DNA from: Candidatus Skiveiella danica
GTDB lineage: Bacteria > Pseudomonadota > Gammaproteobacteria > Burkholderiales > Burkholderiaceae_C
DNA length: 62,331 nt
Assembly (NCBI GenBank): GCA_016721925.1
Contig: JADKHE010000015.1
Coordinates: 1 to 62,331 of the forward strand
Direction: 5' to 3'
Shown: one piece after another, positions 18,644 to 27,999 of the stretch
Layout: each line of letters opens with the position of its first letter
Position numbering within the stretch: the stretch's first letter is position 1
The notes under the pieces: generated by a model
Database searches by the model: none
Seen by the model: only the letters and a program-made list of their open reading frames with translations
What the model was told of the DNA's origin: nothing
Position numbers and translations under genes: made by a program

Positions 18644-19084
18644 ATGACATCCACCACATCGGTCCAGGACAAATCCTGGCTTTGGGTATTTCTGGCCTGG
18701 CTGGTCGCCTTGACCGCCACGCTGGGCGCACTTTTCTTGGGCGAGGTCATGGGAGTTCTTCCTTGCGTGCTGTGCTGGTACCAGCGCATCGCCATGTTCC
18801 CGTTGGTCATCATTCTGGCGGTGGGACTGATGCCTTTTGAGGAGCGATGCGTGCGCTACGCGTTGCCGCTCGCCGTGGTCGGCTGGATTGTTGCGCTGTA
18901 TCACAGCCTGCTGTATTGGGGCGTGATCCCGAAGGATCTTGTGCCTTGTGGCGAAGGTGCCTCCTGTACCGATGTCAAAGCGGTGCTGTTTGGGTTTGTC
19001 CCCGTCCCTCTGCTATCTATTGCAGCCTTCTCCCTAGTCGTGGTCATCCTGTCAATCGTCAAAAAAGGATCCAGAAATGAATAA
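18644..19084 (+). CDS. DsbB/BdbC-like disulfide oxidoreductase
   Basis: A 146-aa membrane protein with four expected helices. The two cysteine pairs of the DsbB/BdbC family are present: CVLCWYQR at the end of the first helix pair and CGEGASC in the second periplasmic loop. It passes electrons from a DsbA-type partner to quinone. The next gene, a DsbA-like thioredoxin, starts inside its last codons (8-base overlap), so the two form a coupled redox pair. ATG 18644 follows AAGGA; the longer upstream frame is not supported. Confidence 0.88.
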   Translation: MTSTTSVQDKSWLWVFLAWLVALTATLGALFLGEVMGVLPCVLCWYQRIAMFPLVIILAVGLMPFEERCVRYALPLAVVGWIVALYHSLLYWGVIPKDLVPCGEGASCTDVKAVLFGFVPVPLLSIAAFSLVVVILSIVKKGSRNE

Positions 19085-19733
19085 AAGAATATTGGTCGTC
19101 TCTGCCGGCCTGCTGGCGCTGGTGGTGTTTGCACTGGGCGTTTTTTTCTATACCCAGCAACAGGCCCAACAAGCCGCGCAGTTGGCGCAGGCCAACCGCA
19201 CAGCCCTGGTCCGGCCTCATTCGCCCGCCTTTGGCAACCCCGGCGCCAAGGTGACGATCGTTGAATTCATTGACCCGGCCTGTGAAACCTGCAGTGCGTT
19301 TTTTCCGCTGGTCAAAAGCCTTGTCGGCGGCAGCTCCGGGCAGGTCAATCTGGTGATGCGCTATGCACCCTTGCACAAAGGGTCGGACGAGGTCGTCAAA
19401 ATTCTCGAAGCGGCCCGCATGCAGGATTTGTATTGGCCGGTGCTGCAGGCCCTGCTCAAGTCACAATCCGTGTGGGTTGTCCATCACGAAGCCAGGCCGG
19501 AGCGTGTCTGGGATCTCATCCAGGATACCGGGCTTGACGTCGCCAAAGCCAGGGCCGACATGAACAGTCCGCGTGTGGCGGAAATCGTGGCGCAGGACAT
19601 CGCTGATGGAAAGACCTTGAAAGTCACCAAAACCCCGGGATTCTTTGTCAACGGAAAGCCGCTGGTTGACTTCGGCTCCGATCAGCTCAAGGCTTTGGTG
19701 GCGAGGGAAGTTCGCAGCGCCTATGGGAAATGA
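19077..19733 (+). CDS. DsbA-family thiol oxidoreductase (membrane-anchored)
   Basis: A 218-aa protein with an N-terminal membrane anchor (LVVSAGLLALVVFALGVFFY), a glutamine-rich spacer and a thioredoxin fold of the DsbA/BdbD type. The active site is CETC (in FIDPACETCSAFF) and the cis-proline loop is KTPGFFVNG. It probably introduces or exchanges disulfides in periplasmic proteins and is reoxidised by the DsbB-like neighbour. Its location between czc and copper genes suggests a role in folding cysteine-containing metal proteins, which is inference. Confidence 0.88.
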   Translation: MNKRILVVSAGLLALVVFALGVFFYTQQQAQQAAQLAQANRTALVRPHSPAFGNPGAKVTIVEFIDPACETCSAFFPLVKSLVGGSSGQVNLVMRYAPLHKGSDEVVKILEAARMQDLYWPVLQALLKSQSVWVVHHEARPERVWDLIQDTGLDVAKARADMNSPRVAEIVAQDIADGKTLKVTKTPGFFVNGKPLVDFGSDQLKALVAREVRSAYGK

Positions 19734-19876
19734 GAAGCGATAACATAGGACGCTCCGCAGTAAAAGGGCATGGTCATCGATGCGCGCGGCGCCGATCAAC
19801 TCGCCAGGGCGCCTTCGCGCAGTCCCCGTTCGATAGTTTCTTTTTGCTGACTGAAAAGTGAGCCTGTCGTGACCGC

Positions 19877-19904
19877 TTTTGGGCCTTAAGCGGCCCAAAA
19901 TTTT
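19877..19904 (+). terminator. Rho-independent terminator after the dsb pair
   Basis: A 9-bp stem, TTTTGGGCC (19877-19885) and GGCCCAAAA (19892-19900), with a six-base loop is followed by TTTT. It lies 144 bases after the DsbA-like gene and would end the czc/dsb transcription. Confidence 0.75.
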
Positions 19905-20004
19905 GTAATCTCCAGTGTCCTCCGACCCAACGCGGTCATTCGTCCCTTCAGACGCATCGCCGAAAGGCCGACGCCTATGTAAAAGTGTTTGCATACTCAA
20001 TTGA

Positions 20005-20021
20005 ATGGGATATATTCCCAT
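20005..20021. promoter_or_regulatory. Palindrome upstream of the DUF6502 gene
   Basis: The 17-base near-perfect palindrome ATGGGATATATTCCCAT lies 19 bases before the TTG codon of the DUF6502-type gene. A 17-base element with 14 identical positions sits in the same place before the decayed second copy at 43856. The surrounding AT-rich segment could be its promoter. It is a likely operator. Confidence 0.6.
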
Positions 20022-20040
20022 TTATTGAAATTTAAATCGC

Positions 20041-20874
20041 TTGCAGTCCATGTCCGAATCACGTGCCGATCTTTCCCTTGCCGCCGCCTTGCGCGTGATG
20101 GCACCGATGGTGGAACTGCTTTTGCGTGAAGGTGTGACTTACCCTCGTTTTGCCAACGCACTAAAGAAGACCTTCCTTGAGGCAGCACCAGGTGTGCTCG
20201 ATGCCAGTTCGACGCGGGTCAATGATTCAAGCATCAGTACATTGACCGGCATTCACCGCAAAGACGTGCGGGAATGGCGCTCGGTTGGCCAGCCGCTGCC
20301 TCAGGCTAAAAGTCTTGGTGCTGTTATGGAAGTCTTCACCCGTTGGGCGAATGACCCAGAGTATTGCGATCAGCAGGGACGACCGCGTGTGCTCGATCGG
20401 GTAGGTGGGCCCGGCACGTTTGAAGCGCTGGCGGCGTCGGCATCGAACGATGTGCATCCTCACACTTTGTTGCAGGAGCTCATACGTCTAGGTGTAGCGC
20501 GTCGCGATGAAGCAGCGTTGAAAAACGGTGACGACAAGATCAGTTTGTGCATGGATGCCTTTGTGCCCAAGGAAGGCGTCACAGAGATGTTGCAACTGCT
20601 TTCCGACAACGTCGGTGACCACCTTGCGGCGGCTGCAAGCAACCTGACGGGAACCAATGATCCCATGCTGGAACAAAGCATCTATGCCGACAGCCTGCGC
20701 CCAGCATCGGTGACAGCACTGAAAACCTTGGCGCGCCAAATTTGGGCCAACGCTTTCCATGACATCGTGCGGGATGCTACCGCGCTGAGTGATCAAGATC
20801 GCGGTCAGGCCGAGGCGGATCAACGCATTCGCATCGGCATGTACTTCTATTACGGCGCCAACTTAAAGCCCTAA
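20041..20874 (+). CDS. DUF6502-type protein of unknown function
   Basis: A soluble protein of about 277 aa without leader or membrane helix. It has a mainly helical pattern, with a helix-turn-helix-like segment around residues 65-85 (STLTGIHRKDVREWRSVG). The sequence matches what I remember as DUF6502, proteins found singly or in multiple copies in betaproteobacteria; no function is known. The start is uncertain: ATG 20050 is plausible, but the TTG at 20041 is also conserved in the second copy at 43891. No ribosome site is apparent. It is preceded by a 17-base palindrome and followed closely by the Met-rich lipoprotein. A DNA-binding role is only a guess from the helix pattern. Confidence 0.65.
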   Translation: MQSMSESRADLSLAAALRVMAPMVELLLREGVTYPRFANALKKTFLEAAPGVLDASSTRVNDSSISTLTGIHRKDVREWRSVGQPLPQAKSLGAVMEVFTRWANDPEYCDQQGRPRVLDRVGGPGTFEALAASASNDVHPHTLLQELIRLGVARRDEAALKNGDDKISLCMDAFVPKEGVTEMLQLLSDNVGDHLAAAASNLTGTNDPMLEQSIYADSLRPASVTALKTLARQIWANAFHDIVRDATALSDQDRGQAEADQRIRIGMYFYYGANLKP

Positions 20875-20916
20875 CAAACAGGGTCCCCTTTTTTTTGAAT
20901 TCTTCAGGAGTTTCAA

Positions 20917-21825
20917 ATGTTAAATTCTTCCTCTCCTCGTATTCGGATAGTCAGTGCATTGGTCTTGACATTGTTGCTCGCGGCCGGGTGCGGAGGTGGC
21001 GGCACGAGTACCGATGTGGTTGGCTCTGGTGGCACGGGCAGCATCAGCGGGGTGGTGACGAAGGGGCCGCTGAGCAATGCCACCATCACGGGTTATGGCA
21101 TTTCGGGCGGCCAAATGGGACCCCAGATCGGGATGACCACCACCGACGCCAATGGGAAGTTCAGCATGCCCATTGGCACTTATGCAGGGCCCGTCATGTT
21201 GCAGGTGAGCGGCGGAGCCTATAAAGACGAAGCGACGGGCTCGTCCATGGGGATGGCGGCAGGGGATGTGATGACGGCCGTCATGCCAAGCGTCGTTTCT
21301 GGTGCGAATAGCAACGGTATTCAGGTGACCCCTGTCACCGCCATGGCGCAAGTGAGGGCGCAGTCCATGACCGGCGGCATGACAGACACCAACATTGCAG
21401 CAGCAAATGCTGCCATGGGGAGCTACGTCATCGTGAACGACATCTTGCATGTCCAGCCCATGAATCCATTGACGACCGGCTCTGGCACAGGCGCAAGTCA
21501 GGATGCCCGCAACTATGGCATGACGTTGGCCGCGATGTCGCAATACGCCAAGACGCTCAATATGTCGATCTCATCGGCGATGGTCACGGCCATGATGAAT
21601 GACGCCTCCGACGGTGTCATGGACGGCAGGAAAGGTGTCAGCCAGATTTCCATGTCCATGGGCGGCATGATGGGGACCAGCATGATGAGCGCGACAGCAG
21701 GCACCAACGGTCTGGCAACGGCGATGACAGATTTCATGGGATCTGCCGCCAACGCTTCCGGTGTGACCGCGGCGGACATGACGGTGCTGACGCAAAAGCT
21801 TGCCAAATCCAATGGCCACATTTGA
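20917..21825 (+). CDS. Methionine-rich lipoprotein
   Basis: A 302-aa lipoprotein: leader LVLTLLLAAGC with lipobox, then a glycine-rich linker and a beta-sandwich segment (SISGVVTKGPLSNATITGYG, carboxypeptidase-regulatory-like). The rest is low-complexity and rich in Met, Ala, Ser and Gly, including MSMGGMMGTSMMSATAG. Methionine clusters suit Cu(I) binding, and the gene lies between a DUF6502 gene and a multicopper oxidase, but copper binding is inference. AGGAG precedes ATG 20917. No conserved enzyme motif was seen. Confidence 0.7.
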   Translation: MLNSSSPRIRIVSALVLTLLLAAGCGGGGTSTDVVGSGGTGSISGVVTKGPLSNATITGYGISGGQMGPQIGMTTTDANGKFSMPIGTYAGPVMLQVSGGAYKDEATGSSMGMAAGDVMTAVMPSVVSGANSNGIQVTPVTAMAQVRAQSMTGGMTDTNIAAANAAMGSYVIVNDILHVQPMNPLTTGSGTGASQDARNYGMTLAAMSQYAKTLNMSISSAMVTAMMNDASDGVMDGRKGVSQISMSMGGMMGTSMMSATAGTNGLATAMTDFMGSAANASGVTAADMTVLTQKLAKSNGHI

Positions 21826-22300
21826 TGAAAGTTTCGTTGGAAGGATACCGGCACGTGTAGCGCTCTCGGCCATTCAAATGTCGACCGCAGGACTGGACCA
21901 TTGCCCACGCGGTGGATTGAGCGGTCAGATCGCGGTGCGGTTTCTAGCGTGGCGCGAGCGCCGCCATACGGCACGGGCGAGCGACGAAATGCTGGCGTTG
22001 TATCGCACCGCATGTGCCAATCATCCGGAACTGTCAGAGATAGAGCGCTACGCGTGGGTGGTCATGAAACGCACCGGCTGCGATGCGACGGCGGCCAATG
22101 AAATAATGGCTTTTGCGCGGGACAGCTTTGCCGAATGGCCTGCGAGGCGTGAACTTACCATATGCGATGTGGTGCACTACCTTTCGATGACGGAGTTCCT
22201 GTTGGCTCATGAAGACGAGAACTGGATCCATACCAACCTGACGCTCGTCGTCAAATCCCGCATCCCGAAAGCGCTTTGCGTTGCCCGCCGGACACCTTGA
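21812..22300 (+). CDS. Hypothetical protein
   Basis: About 162 aa without leader. The C-terminal two-thirds looks like a genuine helical domain (LYRTACANHPELSEIERYAW, later FARDSFAEWPARRELTICDV), while the first 50 residues are arginine-rich and may not be translated. Starts at 21812, 21878 or 21989 are possible and none has a good ribosome site. It overlaps the end of the lipoprotein gene by 14 bases if 21812 is used. I do not recognise the family. Confidence 0.5.
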   Translation: MATFDESFVGRIPARVALSAIQMSTAGLDHCPRGGLSGQIAVRFLAWRERRHTARASDEMLALYRTACANHPELSEIERYAWVVMKRTGCDATAANEIMAFARDSFAEWPARRELTICDVVHYLSMTEFLLAHEDENWIHTNLTLVVKSRIPKALCVARRTP

Positions 22301-22451
22301 TCGGCCGAGCTCGCGGTCACGCAATCGCGACATTTCGCAATGACATGCAACCAGCGAGGCAAATCTCCCGACGTTGAGCGAGCCCGGCATGGACAGCCCA
22401 GTGCACGATAGCCGGATGATTTCCCATCACCATGGTTGAAGGAAAACTGAC

Positions 22452-23969
22452 ATGAAGAAACTCAAAGACGCACCGCCACCCATACCGGGAGGGGAACCTG
22501 CTGACGCGGTTCGTCGCCGGCTGGTATTCGCTGGCATCGCCACCGCCGGGCTGGCCGGCTGCGGCGGAGGTTCATCAGGCACCCACATGGCCGCTGAGTC
22601 GCCTCCCGCGCCCAACGTGACCGCGCCCACCGGAAGCGGTTGGCCAAGCTTGCCGATGTTGCAGAACACGTCTGGTCCGGGTCAATTTAGCGCCGCGCTG
22701 ACTGCATCACCGACCACCGCGAACTTCCTGCCTGGCATCGCGACACAGATCCTTGCCTACAACGGTACAACTCCCGGTCCGATGATTGACGCCTATGAAG
22801 GTGACGCGGTACGCATCAGATTCACAAACCGTCTGGACCAGGACACCACGGTGCATTGGCATGGATTGCCGGTGCCCGCATCTGAAGACGGAAACCCGAT
22901 GAATCCGGTCGCCCCGGGAACGTCGCGAGACTACGCCTATACCTTGCCGATCGGTAGCGCAGGCACCTACTGGTATCACCCGCATCCGCACGAGACGACG
23001 CCCGAGCAAGTCTATCGCGGGCTCGCTGGAATTTTCATTGTGCGCAGTCGCACCGATCCACTTGCAACGCTTCCAGAGCGCCTGGTCGTCATTACCGATC
23101 TGCGACTCGACGCGACGGGTCAGATCGCAGCCAATACCGCTACCGATCTCGCGAACGGACGCGAAGGCGACCAGGTACTCGTCAACGGCGCGCACCAACC
23201 GGTCGATACCATCGCGCCGGGCGCCACCGAGCGCTGGCGCGTGCTTGATGCCACCAATGGCCGCTATCTGCGGCTGGTTCTCGATGGGGGGCCGATGTGG
23301 GTTGTGGCGCTTGACGGCTGTTCACTTCCAGGTCCGATGGCGGTCAGCGAACTGCTCCTGGCGCCTGGACAGCGAGCCGAGGTGGTTGTGCGCGCACCCG
23401 TTACCAGCGGCCAGAAACTCGTCCTTCGCACGATCGCATACAACCGCGGAGCGATGGTTCCTATTGCTCCACCCGTAAAGTTGCTTGAAATCACGACGAC
23501 CCAGGCGGCGGCACTCGCGCCAATCACGCTTCCTGCAAGCCTGCCTGCACCGCCACCGCTCCCAATGAACCTTGCCACAGCCCAGACCGTGGTGCTATCC
23601 GACATGGGCATGGGCATGGGCGCATCTGGCACTGGCCGGTTCACGATCAACGGCAAATCGTTCGACCCGACGCGCGACGACATCACCATGAAGGCCGGCG
23701 TGCCTGAAGAATGGATCGTGCGCAACGCCGGCATGATGGATCACCCGCTGCATATCCACGGAACGTCGTTTCAACTCGTTGCTTCGACGCGCGCCAACAT
23801 CGCGTCCGATCCGCGACTGAATGCGTTCATGGACACGGTGAATCTGATTTCCGGTGAGCAGATTCGCATACGTTTGCGCATTGATACCCCGGGCCGTCGC
23901 ATGTTCCATTGCCACATTCTGGAGCACGAGGCGCAGGGCATGATGGGCGTCATCAACATCGCTGCCTGA
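22452..23969 (+). CDS. Lipoprotein multicopper oxidase
   Basis: A 505-aa three-domain multicopper oxidase. All four copper-binding motifs are visible: HWHG (first domain), WYHPHPH, HPLHIHG and HCHILEHEAQGM near the C terminus, giving complete type 1 and type 2/3 sites. The leader has RRRLVF followed by a lipobox (LAGC), suggesting Tat export and lipid anchoring. A Met-rich patch (MGMGMG) occurs before the last domain, as in cuprous oxidases of the CueO type. It probably oxidises Cu(I) to less toxic Cu(II). It is convergent with copS, 58 bases apart. Confidence 0.92.
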   Translation: MKKLKDAPPPIPGGEPADAVRRRLVFAGIATAGLAGCGGGSSGTHMAAESPPAPNVTAPTGSGWPSLPMLQNTSGPGQFSAALTASPTTANFLPGIATQILAYNGTTPGPMIDAYEGDAVRIRFTNRLDQDTTVHWHGLPVPASEDGNPMNPVAPGTSRDYAYTLPIGSAGTYWYHPHPHETTPEQVYRGLAGIFIVRSRTDPLATLPERLVVITDLRLDATGQIAANTATDLANGREGDQVLVNGAHQPVDTIAPGATERWRVLDATNGRYLRLVLDGGPMWVVALDGCSLPGPMAVSELLLAPGQRAEVVVRAPVTSGQKLVLRTIAYNRGAMVPIAPPVKLLEITTTQAAALAPITLPASLPAPPPLPMNLATAQTVVLSDMGMGMGASGTGRFTINGKSFDPTRDDITMKAGVPEEWIVRNAGMMDHPLHIHGTSFQLVASTRANIASDPRLNAFMDTVNLISGEQIRIRLRIDTPGRRMFHCHILEHEAQGMMGVINIAA

Positions 23970-24027
23970 CAGACTGTTTTCGAAGCTTCGCCAGCTTGGA
24001 TCACCCGACGGGAAAATGCCACCGGTC

Positions 24028-25406
24028 TCAGCGGGCCGGAAAAGACAGGGTAAAACGGGTCTTGCCATCAAACGATGACACGGCGGCAACCCCCCCGTGG
24101 GCCTGAACAATGGCACGGGTGATAGAAAGTCCCAGACCGGCCCCGTCACTATCCGGATGCGACCGCGATTTGTCAGCCCGAAAGAAACGGTCAAAAAGGC
24201 GTGGCAGCAACTCGGGACTGATCTCGGCGCCTGTGTTTTCAACGCTGAGCGAGACCAGCGCGCCAGTGGTCCCGATTTCAACGCGGACTTGTCCTTGCAT
24301 AGGCGTGTAGCGCAAGGCGTTCGAGAGCAGGTTGCTGATGGCCCGGCGCAGCATCAAACGATCACCCTTGACATAACCTTCGCCCGTCAAATTCAAACTG
24401 ACGCCTTTCTCGTCGGCGAGCGCCTCGTAAAAGTCAAAAGCGCCTGAGCCTCTGCAGCCAGTGAAATATCTTCTGCACTTGGCAACAAAAGGCCATGTTC
24501 TGCCTTGGCCAGCAAAAGCATGTCGGACACCATGCGGGCCAGTCTCTGGAATTCTTCCGTATTCGACGCCAGGATTTCCCGATAGGTGTCCGCGTTGCGT
24601 GGCTGGGATAGTGCGACCTGGGTCTGGGTCATGAGGTTGCTGATCGGCGTTCGCAACTCATGCGCCAGGTCAGAAGAAAATTCCGACAGGCGCTGAAAGT
24701 CTTTCTGCAAACGCGCCAGCATGTCGTTCAGGGACTCAGCCAGATCAGCCATTTCGATGGGAACGGCCTCAGCCGGCATGCGCTCATCGAGCTTGTGCGC
24801 CGTGACGGCCTGGGCTCTCGTCTTCATGGCCCTCAAAGGCGCCAGGCCCGTCCGCGCAACCCACCAGCCGAGCAGGCCGCTCAGCATGGCCGCAAGTGCC
24901 AGATAGGTCCAAAGGGTCGTCTGCAAGGAACGGATGAAATCGGCGTGGTGGTGCGTGTCCAAGGCAGCCCATACACGCAAGTCACCTCCCAAGGGATCAT
25001 GGCGCGGAACCAACGCACTCAATGCCCGATATTCCTGCTCCCCGTCGCGCCACGTTGTGACCGCCTGCAGCGAAAGGCCGGCCGGCGGCCTGACCAGCCA
25101 ATCTGGAAACCGGAATGCCGAACTGGCGAAAAGGGAAGCACCCGCTTGATCGTCGATTTGCACATAGAGGCCCGGGTGGTTTTGCAGTGAATCCTCCAAC
25201 CGTTCCCGAAGGTCGATTGGCGAAGTGGCCTTGGCGACGATGCCCTGTATCAAATGGATCTTGTCTTGAAGGGTGTCCCCGTCCAGTTCCTCAAAGTGGC
25301 GGCTCACCGTCATGGCGATGATCCAGGCCATCCCTAGAAGGACAAGCGCCGACACCAGGGTGTAGATGACGGTCAGTCGCGTGGTTAACGAAAACCGTCG
25401 AAGCAC
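24028..25406 (-). pseudogene. copS: CopS/CusS-type heavy-metal sensor kinase, one frameshift
   Basis: A membrane histidine kinase of the heavy-metal sensor family. The N-terminal part has a first membrane helix, a periplasmic sensor domain, a second helix, HAMP and the phospho-acceptor His in SSDLAHELRTPISN. The catalytic domain (NLLSNALRYT, DGAGLGLSI) is in another frame from about 24437. One missing T in a run (AAAA at 24436-24439 on the plus strand) restores LFDFYEALADEKG and a 459-codon gene. A homopolymer error is likely. It directly follows copR on the same strand, touching at 25406. Confidence 0.85.
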
Positions 25407-26089
25407 TATGCCCCCGCCGATTCTTCAAGAACGTAGCCCATGCCACGCACGGTCTGAATAAGTTTGGACTTAAAGCCATCGTCGATCTTGGCGCGCAGGC
25501 GGCGCACGGCGACTTCGATCACGTTGGTGTCGCTGTCGAAGTTCATATCCCAAACCTGCGAGGCAATCAGCGAGCGGGGAAGGACCTCACCCTTCCTGCG
25601 CATCAGGAGTTCCAGCAGGCCGAACTCCTTGGCGGTCAAGTCAATGCGTTTGCCGCCACGAGTAACCCGCCTGCGCAGCAGATCAAGACCCAGGTCCGCA
25701 ACTTGAAGGGTCGTCGCTTCAGTGCCACTGCGCCCGCGGCGCAGGATCGTTCGCACCCTGGCCAGCAGTTCAGCAAATGAAAAAGGCTTGACCAGGTAAT
25801 CGTCGGCGCCCAGTTCCAGCCCCTTGATCCGGTCTTCCACCTGATCGCGCGCCGTCAGGAACAGCACAGGCATCTCCTTGCCCTGGCGCCGCAGGTTTTG
25901 CAGAACTTGCCACCCATTCATGCCGGGCAACATTACATCCAGTATGAGCAGGTGGTGGTCGCCCTGCAGCGCGAGATGCAGACCGTCTTCACCATTGTTC
26001 GTCAGTTCAACGGTGAAGCCTGCCTCGCGCAAACCCTGGCGGAGATAGTTTCCGGTCTTGGCCTCGTCTTCGACGATCAATATTTTCAC
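25406..26089 (-). CDS. copR: CopR/CusR-type heavy-metal response regulator
   Basis: A 227-aa OmpR-family response regulator. The receiver domain has the phosphorylation Asp in LLILDVMLPGMNG and the KPFSFAELLAR signature; the winged-helix output domain contains LTAKEFGLLELLMRRKGEVL and SDTNVIEVAVRRLRAK, which characterise the heavy-metal-response group. It pairs with the sensor kinase downstream. It is divergent from the copper operon beginning at 26247, and the shared 50-base promoter element at 26161 is the obvious target. Confidence 0.93.
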   Translation of the reverse strand: MKILIVEDEAKTGNYLRQGLREAGFTVELTNNGEDGLHLALQGDHHLLILDVMLPGMNGWQVLQNLRRQGKEMPVLFLTARDQVEDRIKGLELGADDYLVKPFSFAELLARVRTILRRGRSGTEATTLQVADLGLDLLRRRVTRGGKRIDLTAKEFGLLELLMRRKGEVLPRSLIASQVWDMNFDSDTNVIEVAVRRLRAKIDDGFKSKLIQTVRGMGYVLEESAGA

Positions 26090-26160
26090 TTGACTGGCTT
26101 TTGTGTATCAACAGGCGCCAGTGTGCCCAATTTGGGAGCGCATTGCCAATAGATAACCAA

Positions 26161-26210
26161 TTTGTAATCTGCTGGTTAGGTTTCTGTTGGGGAAAGAGAT
26201 TCAAACTTCA
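26161..26210 (+). promoter_or_regulatory. Putative CopR-controlled promoter element, copy 1
   Basis: This 50-base segment lies between divergent copR and the small exported gene at 26247. It is 37/50 identical without gaps to 29786-29835 before the cupredoxin gene. Conserved blocks are TTTGTAATC at the left and TCAAACTTCA at the right, with GTTT and TGT-GG between. Equal spacing across the element suggests a regulator box plus promoter rather than chance similarity. Confidence 0.65.
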
Positions 26211-26246
26211 ACATCACGAATACCCCATGAATCAAAGGACACAGGT

Positions 26247-26570
26247 ATGACATCTTTCTTGCCATACAGAGCTGGAGTCTGGTTGTTGACGCTGGTGACA
26301 GCGACAGTGACTGGCGTCGCTCAAGCCCAGGTCAACCAGAGCCCCGAAAGCAATACCGCCAGCGCCGTTGGGCTGGCGTATAGCTCAACACTGGAGAGCT
26401 ACCAGCCCTATTCCGCCCAGCAGGTACAACCCTGGCGCGAATCAAACGACAACGTGGGACGGATCGGCGGATGGCGGACCTATGCTAAAGAGATGAGCCA
26501 ACCAGATAGCGCGGCATCGCCCAAGGTGGAGGCCGGCACGCCCGCCGGGCATCACGAGGGCAAGCAATGA
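26247..26570 (+). CDS. Small exported protein at the head of the copper operon
   Basis: A 107-aa protein with a signal peptide (AGVWLLTLVTATVTGVAQAQ) and a polar mature part (LESYQPYSAQQVQPWRESND). Similar short proteins precede TolC and copper oxidase genes in betaproteobacterial copper clusters; the function is unknown. It ends HHEGKQ, so a weak C-terminal metal site is possible. Its stop overlaps the start of the TolC-family gene (ATGA). It is the first gene after the copR-side promoter element. Confidence 0.65.
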   Translation: MTSFLPYRAGVWLLTLVTATVTGVAQAQVNQSPESNTASAVGLAYSSTLESYQPYSAQQVQPWRESNDNVGRIGGWRTYAKEMSQPDSAASPKVEAGTPAGHHEGKQ

Positions 26571-27999
26571 TTCCCGGCCCACGTTCTTTCAGATTGCCGC
26601 TCGCGGTATCGGCAGTAGCGGTGCTGCTTCTGACCGGTTGTGCCACGGCGAACCTTGAGCAAAGTCTGGCTCGCGCCAACAAAGACGCAGCCAGCTTCAC
26701 CGGCGGCAAGTTGAGTCTGGCACGCGACGAAGACGAGCAAGAAACGCGACGTCAAGCCGCCTCGACCCTGTTGTCGGCGCCAGTCGGCCAAGAGGAGGCG
26801 GTCCGGTTGGCCCTGGTCAATAGTCCCGCGCTCCAGGCCTTGCTGGCGCAGAACTGGGCTGATTCAGCCAGCGCCGCGCAATCTGGCCGCATCGCCAACC
26901 CGGTATTCAACTTCCAGCGCATCGCCTTTGAAGGGGGGCTGGATATCGAACGGACGCTGGCCTTCGGCTTGCTCGACTTGCTGACGCTGCCACAACGCCA
27001 GCGTGTCGCGGACCAACGTATGGAGCAGGCTCAGCTTCGGCTGACTGGTGACGTGATCGATCAGGTGACCCTGGTACGACAAGCATGGGTGCGCGCTGTG
27101 ACTGCGCAGCAAATCGTGAAGTATGCCAAGCAGGTCTACCTCAGCGCAGAGGCCAGTGCGGAGTTGGCGCGGCGCATGGAAGTGGTGGGAAACTTTAACA
27201 AGTTGACGCGTGCTCGGCACCAGACGTTTTATGCCGACGCTGCGACCCGTCTGGCCAGCGCCCAGCAAGAGGTGAGGTCCACACGCGAAAAGCTGATCCG
27301 TCTGCTGGGTCTCGACGACGCGCAAGCACACCAATTGAAATTGCCGGAACGTCTGCCGGAATTGCCGAAGCAGCCTCATCAGCCCGAACAAGTTGCACAG
27401 AAAGCCAGCGCAGGTCGTCTGGACATACGTCTGGCTCAGTCTGCCCTGAATTCAGCCGCAAAGGCCCAGGGGCTGAACACAATCACCAGTTTCACGGACA
27501 TTGAATTGAGCCTCAAGCGCAACACCGTTTTGAAAACTCGGGGCCGACCACATCACAGCAGGGCTACGAAAACTGATTGAGCTTGCCGGTCTTTAATTGG
27601 GACGACATGCAGCGCGATACCATGAGCGCCCAGACGCTGGCAGCCGCCAATCGCCTGGAAGCCACTGTTCGAGCCGCCGGAGCGCATCTGCGTGAAAGCT
27701 ATTCAGCCTACCGCACGGCCTACGACATCAGTCGCCACTACCGCGACGAGGTGGTGCCGTTGCGCAAAACCATCGCCGAGGAGAACCTCCTTCGCTACAA
27801 CGGAATGATCATCGGTGTCTTTGAACTCCTGTCTGACTCACGCGATCAGGTTGGCGCCGTGATCGCCGCGATTGGCGCGCAAGAGCAGTTCTGGCTTGCC
27901 GATGCGGCCTTGCAGGCGACCCTCGTCGGCCGGCCGACCAGCGCCGCGGTTGCGAGTCCTGGCGGTGGACAGCCTGCAGCCGACACGAAAGCTCACTGA
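26567..27999 (+). pseudogene. TolC-family outer-membrane lipoprotein, interrupted
   Basis: An outer-membrane efflux channel with a lipobox (LLLTGC). The first part runs to about 27531, the second resumes at 27577 (LPVFNWDDMQRD onwards) with the second helical repeat. One missing T in GTTTT (27528-27531) restores FENSGPTTSQQGYEN, but then an in-frame TGA remains at 27574-27576. Joined, the gene would be about 477 aa, the normal length. So either two errors occurred or the gene is truly broken. It precedes the copper oxidase and has no RND pump beside it, so it may have worked with CusBA or alone. Confidence 0.75.

Noticed and set aside
19902..19911. TTTGTAATCT after the dsb terminator, resembling the CopR element
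   Set aside because: Only ten bases match and the rest of the 50-base element is absent; probably chance.
27574..27576. Recoding of the in-frame TGA as selenocysteine
   Set aside because: A TolC-type channel has no use for it and no SECIS-like hairpin was seen; an error or mutation is simpler.
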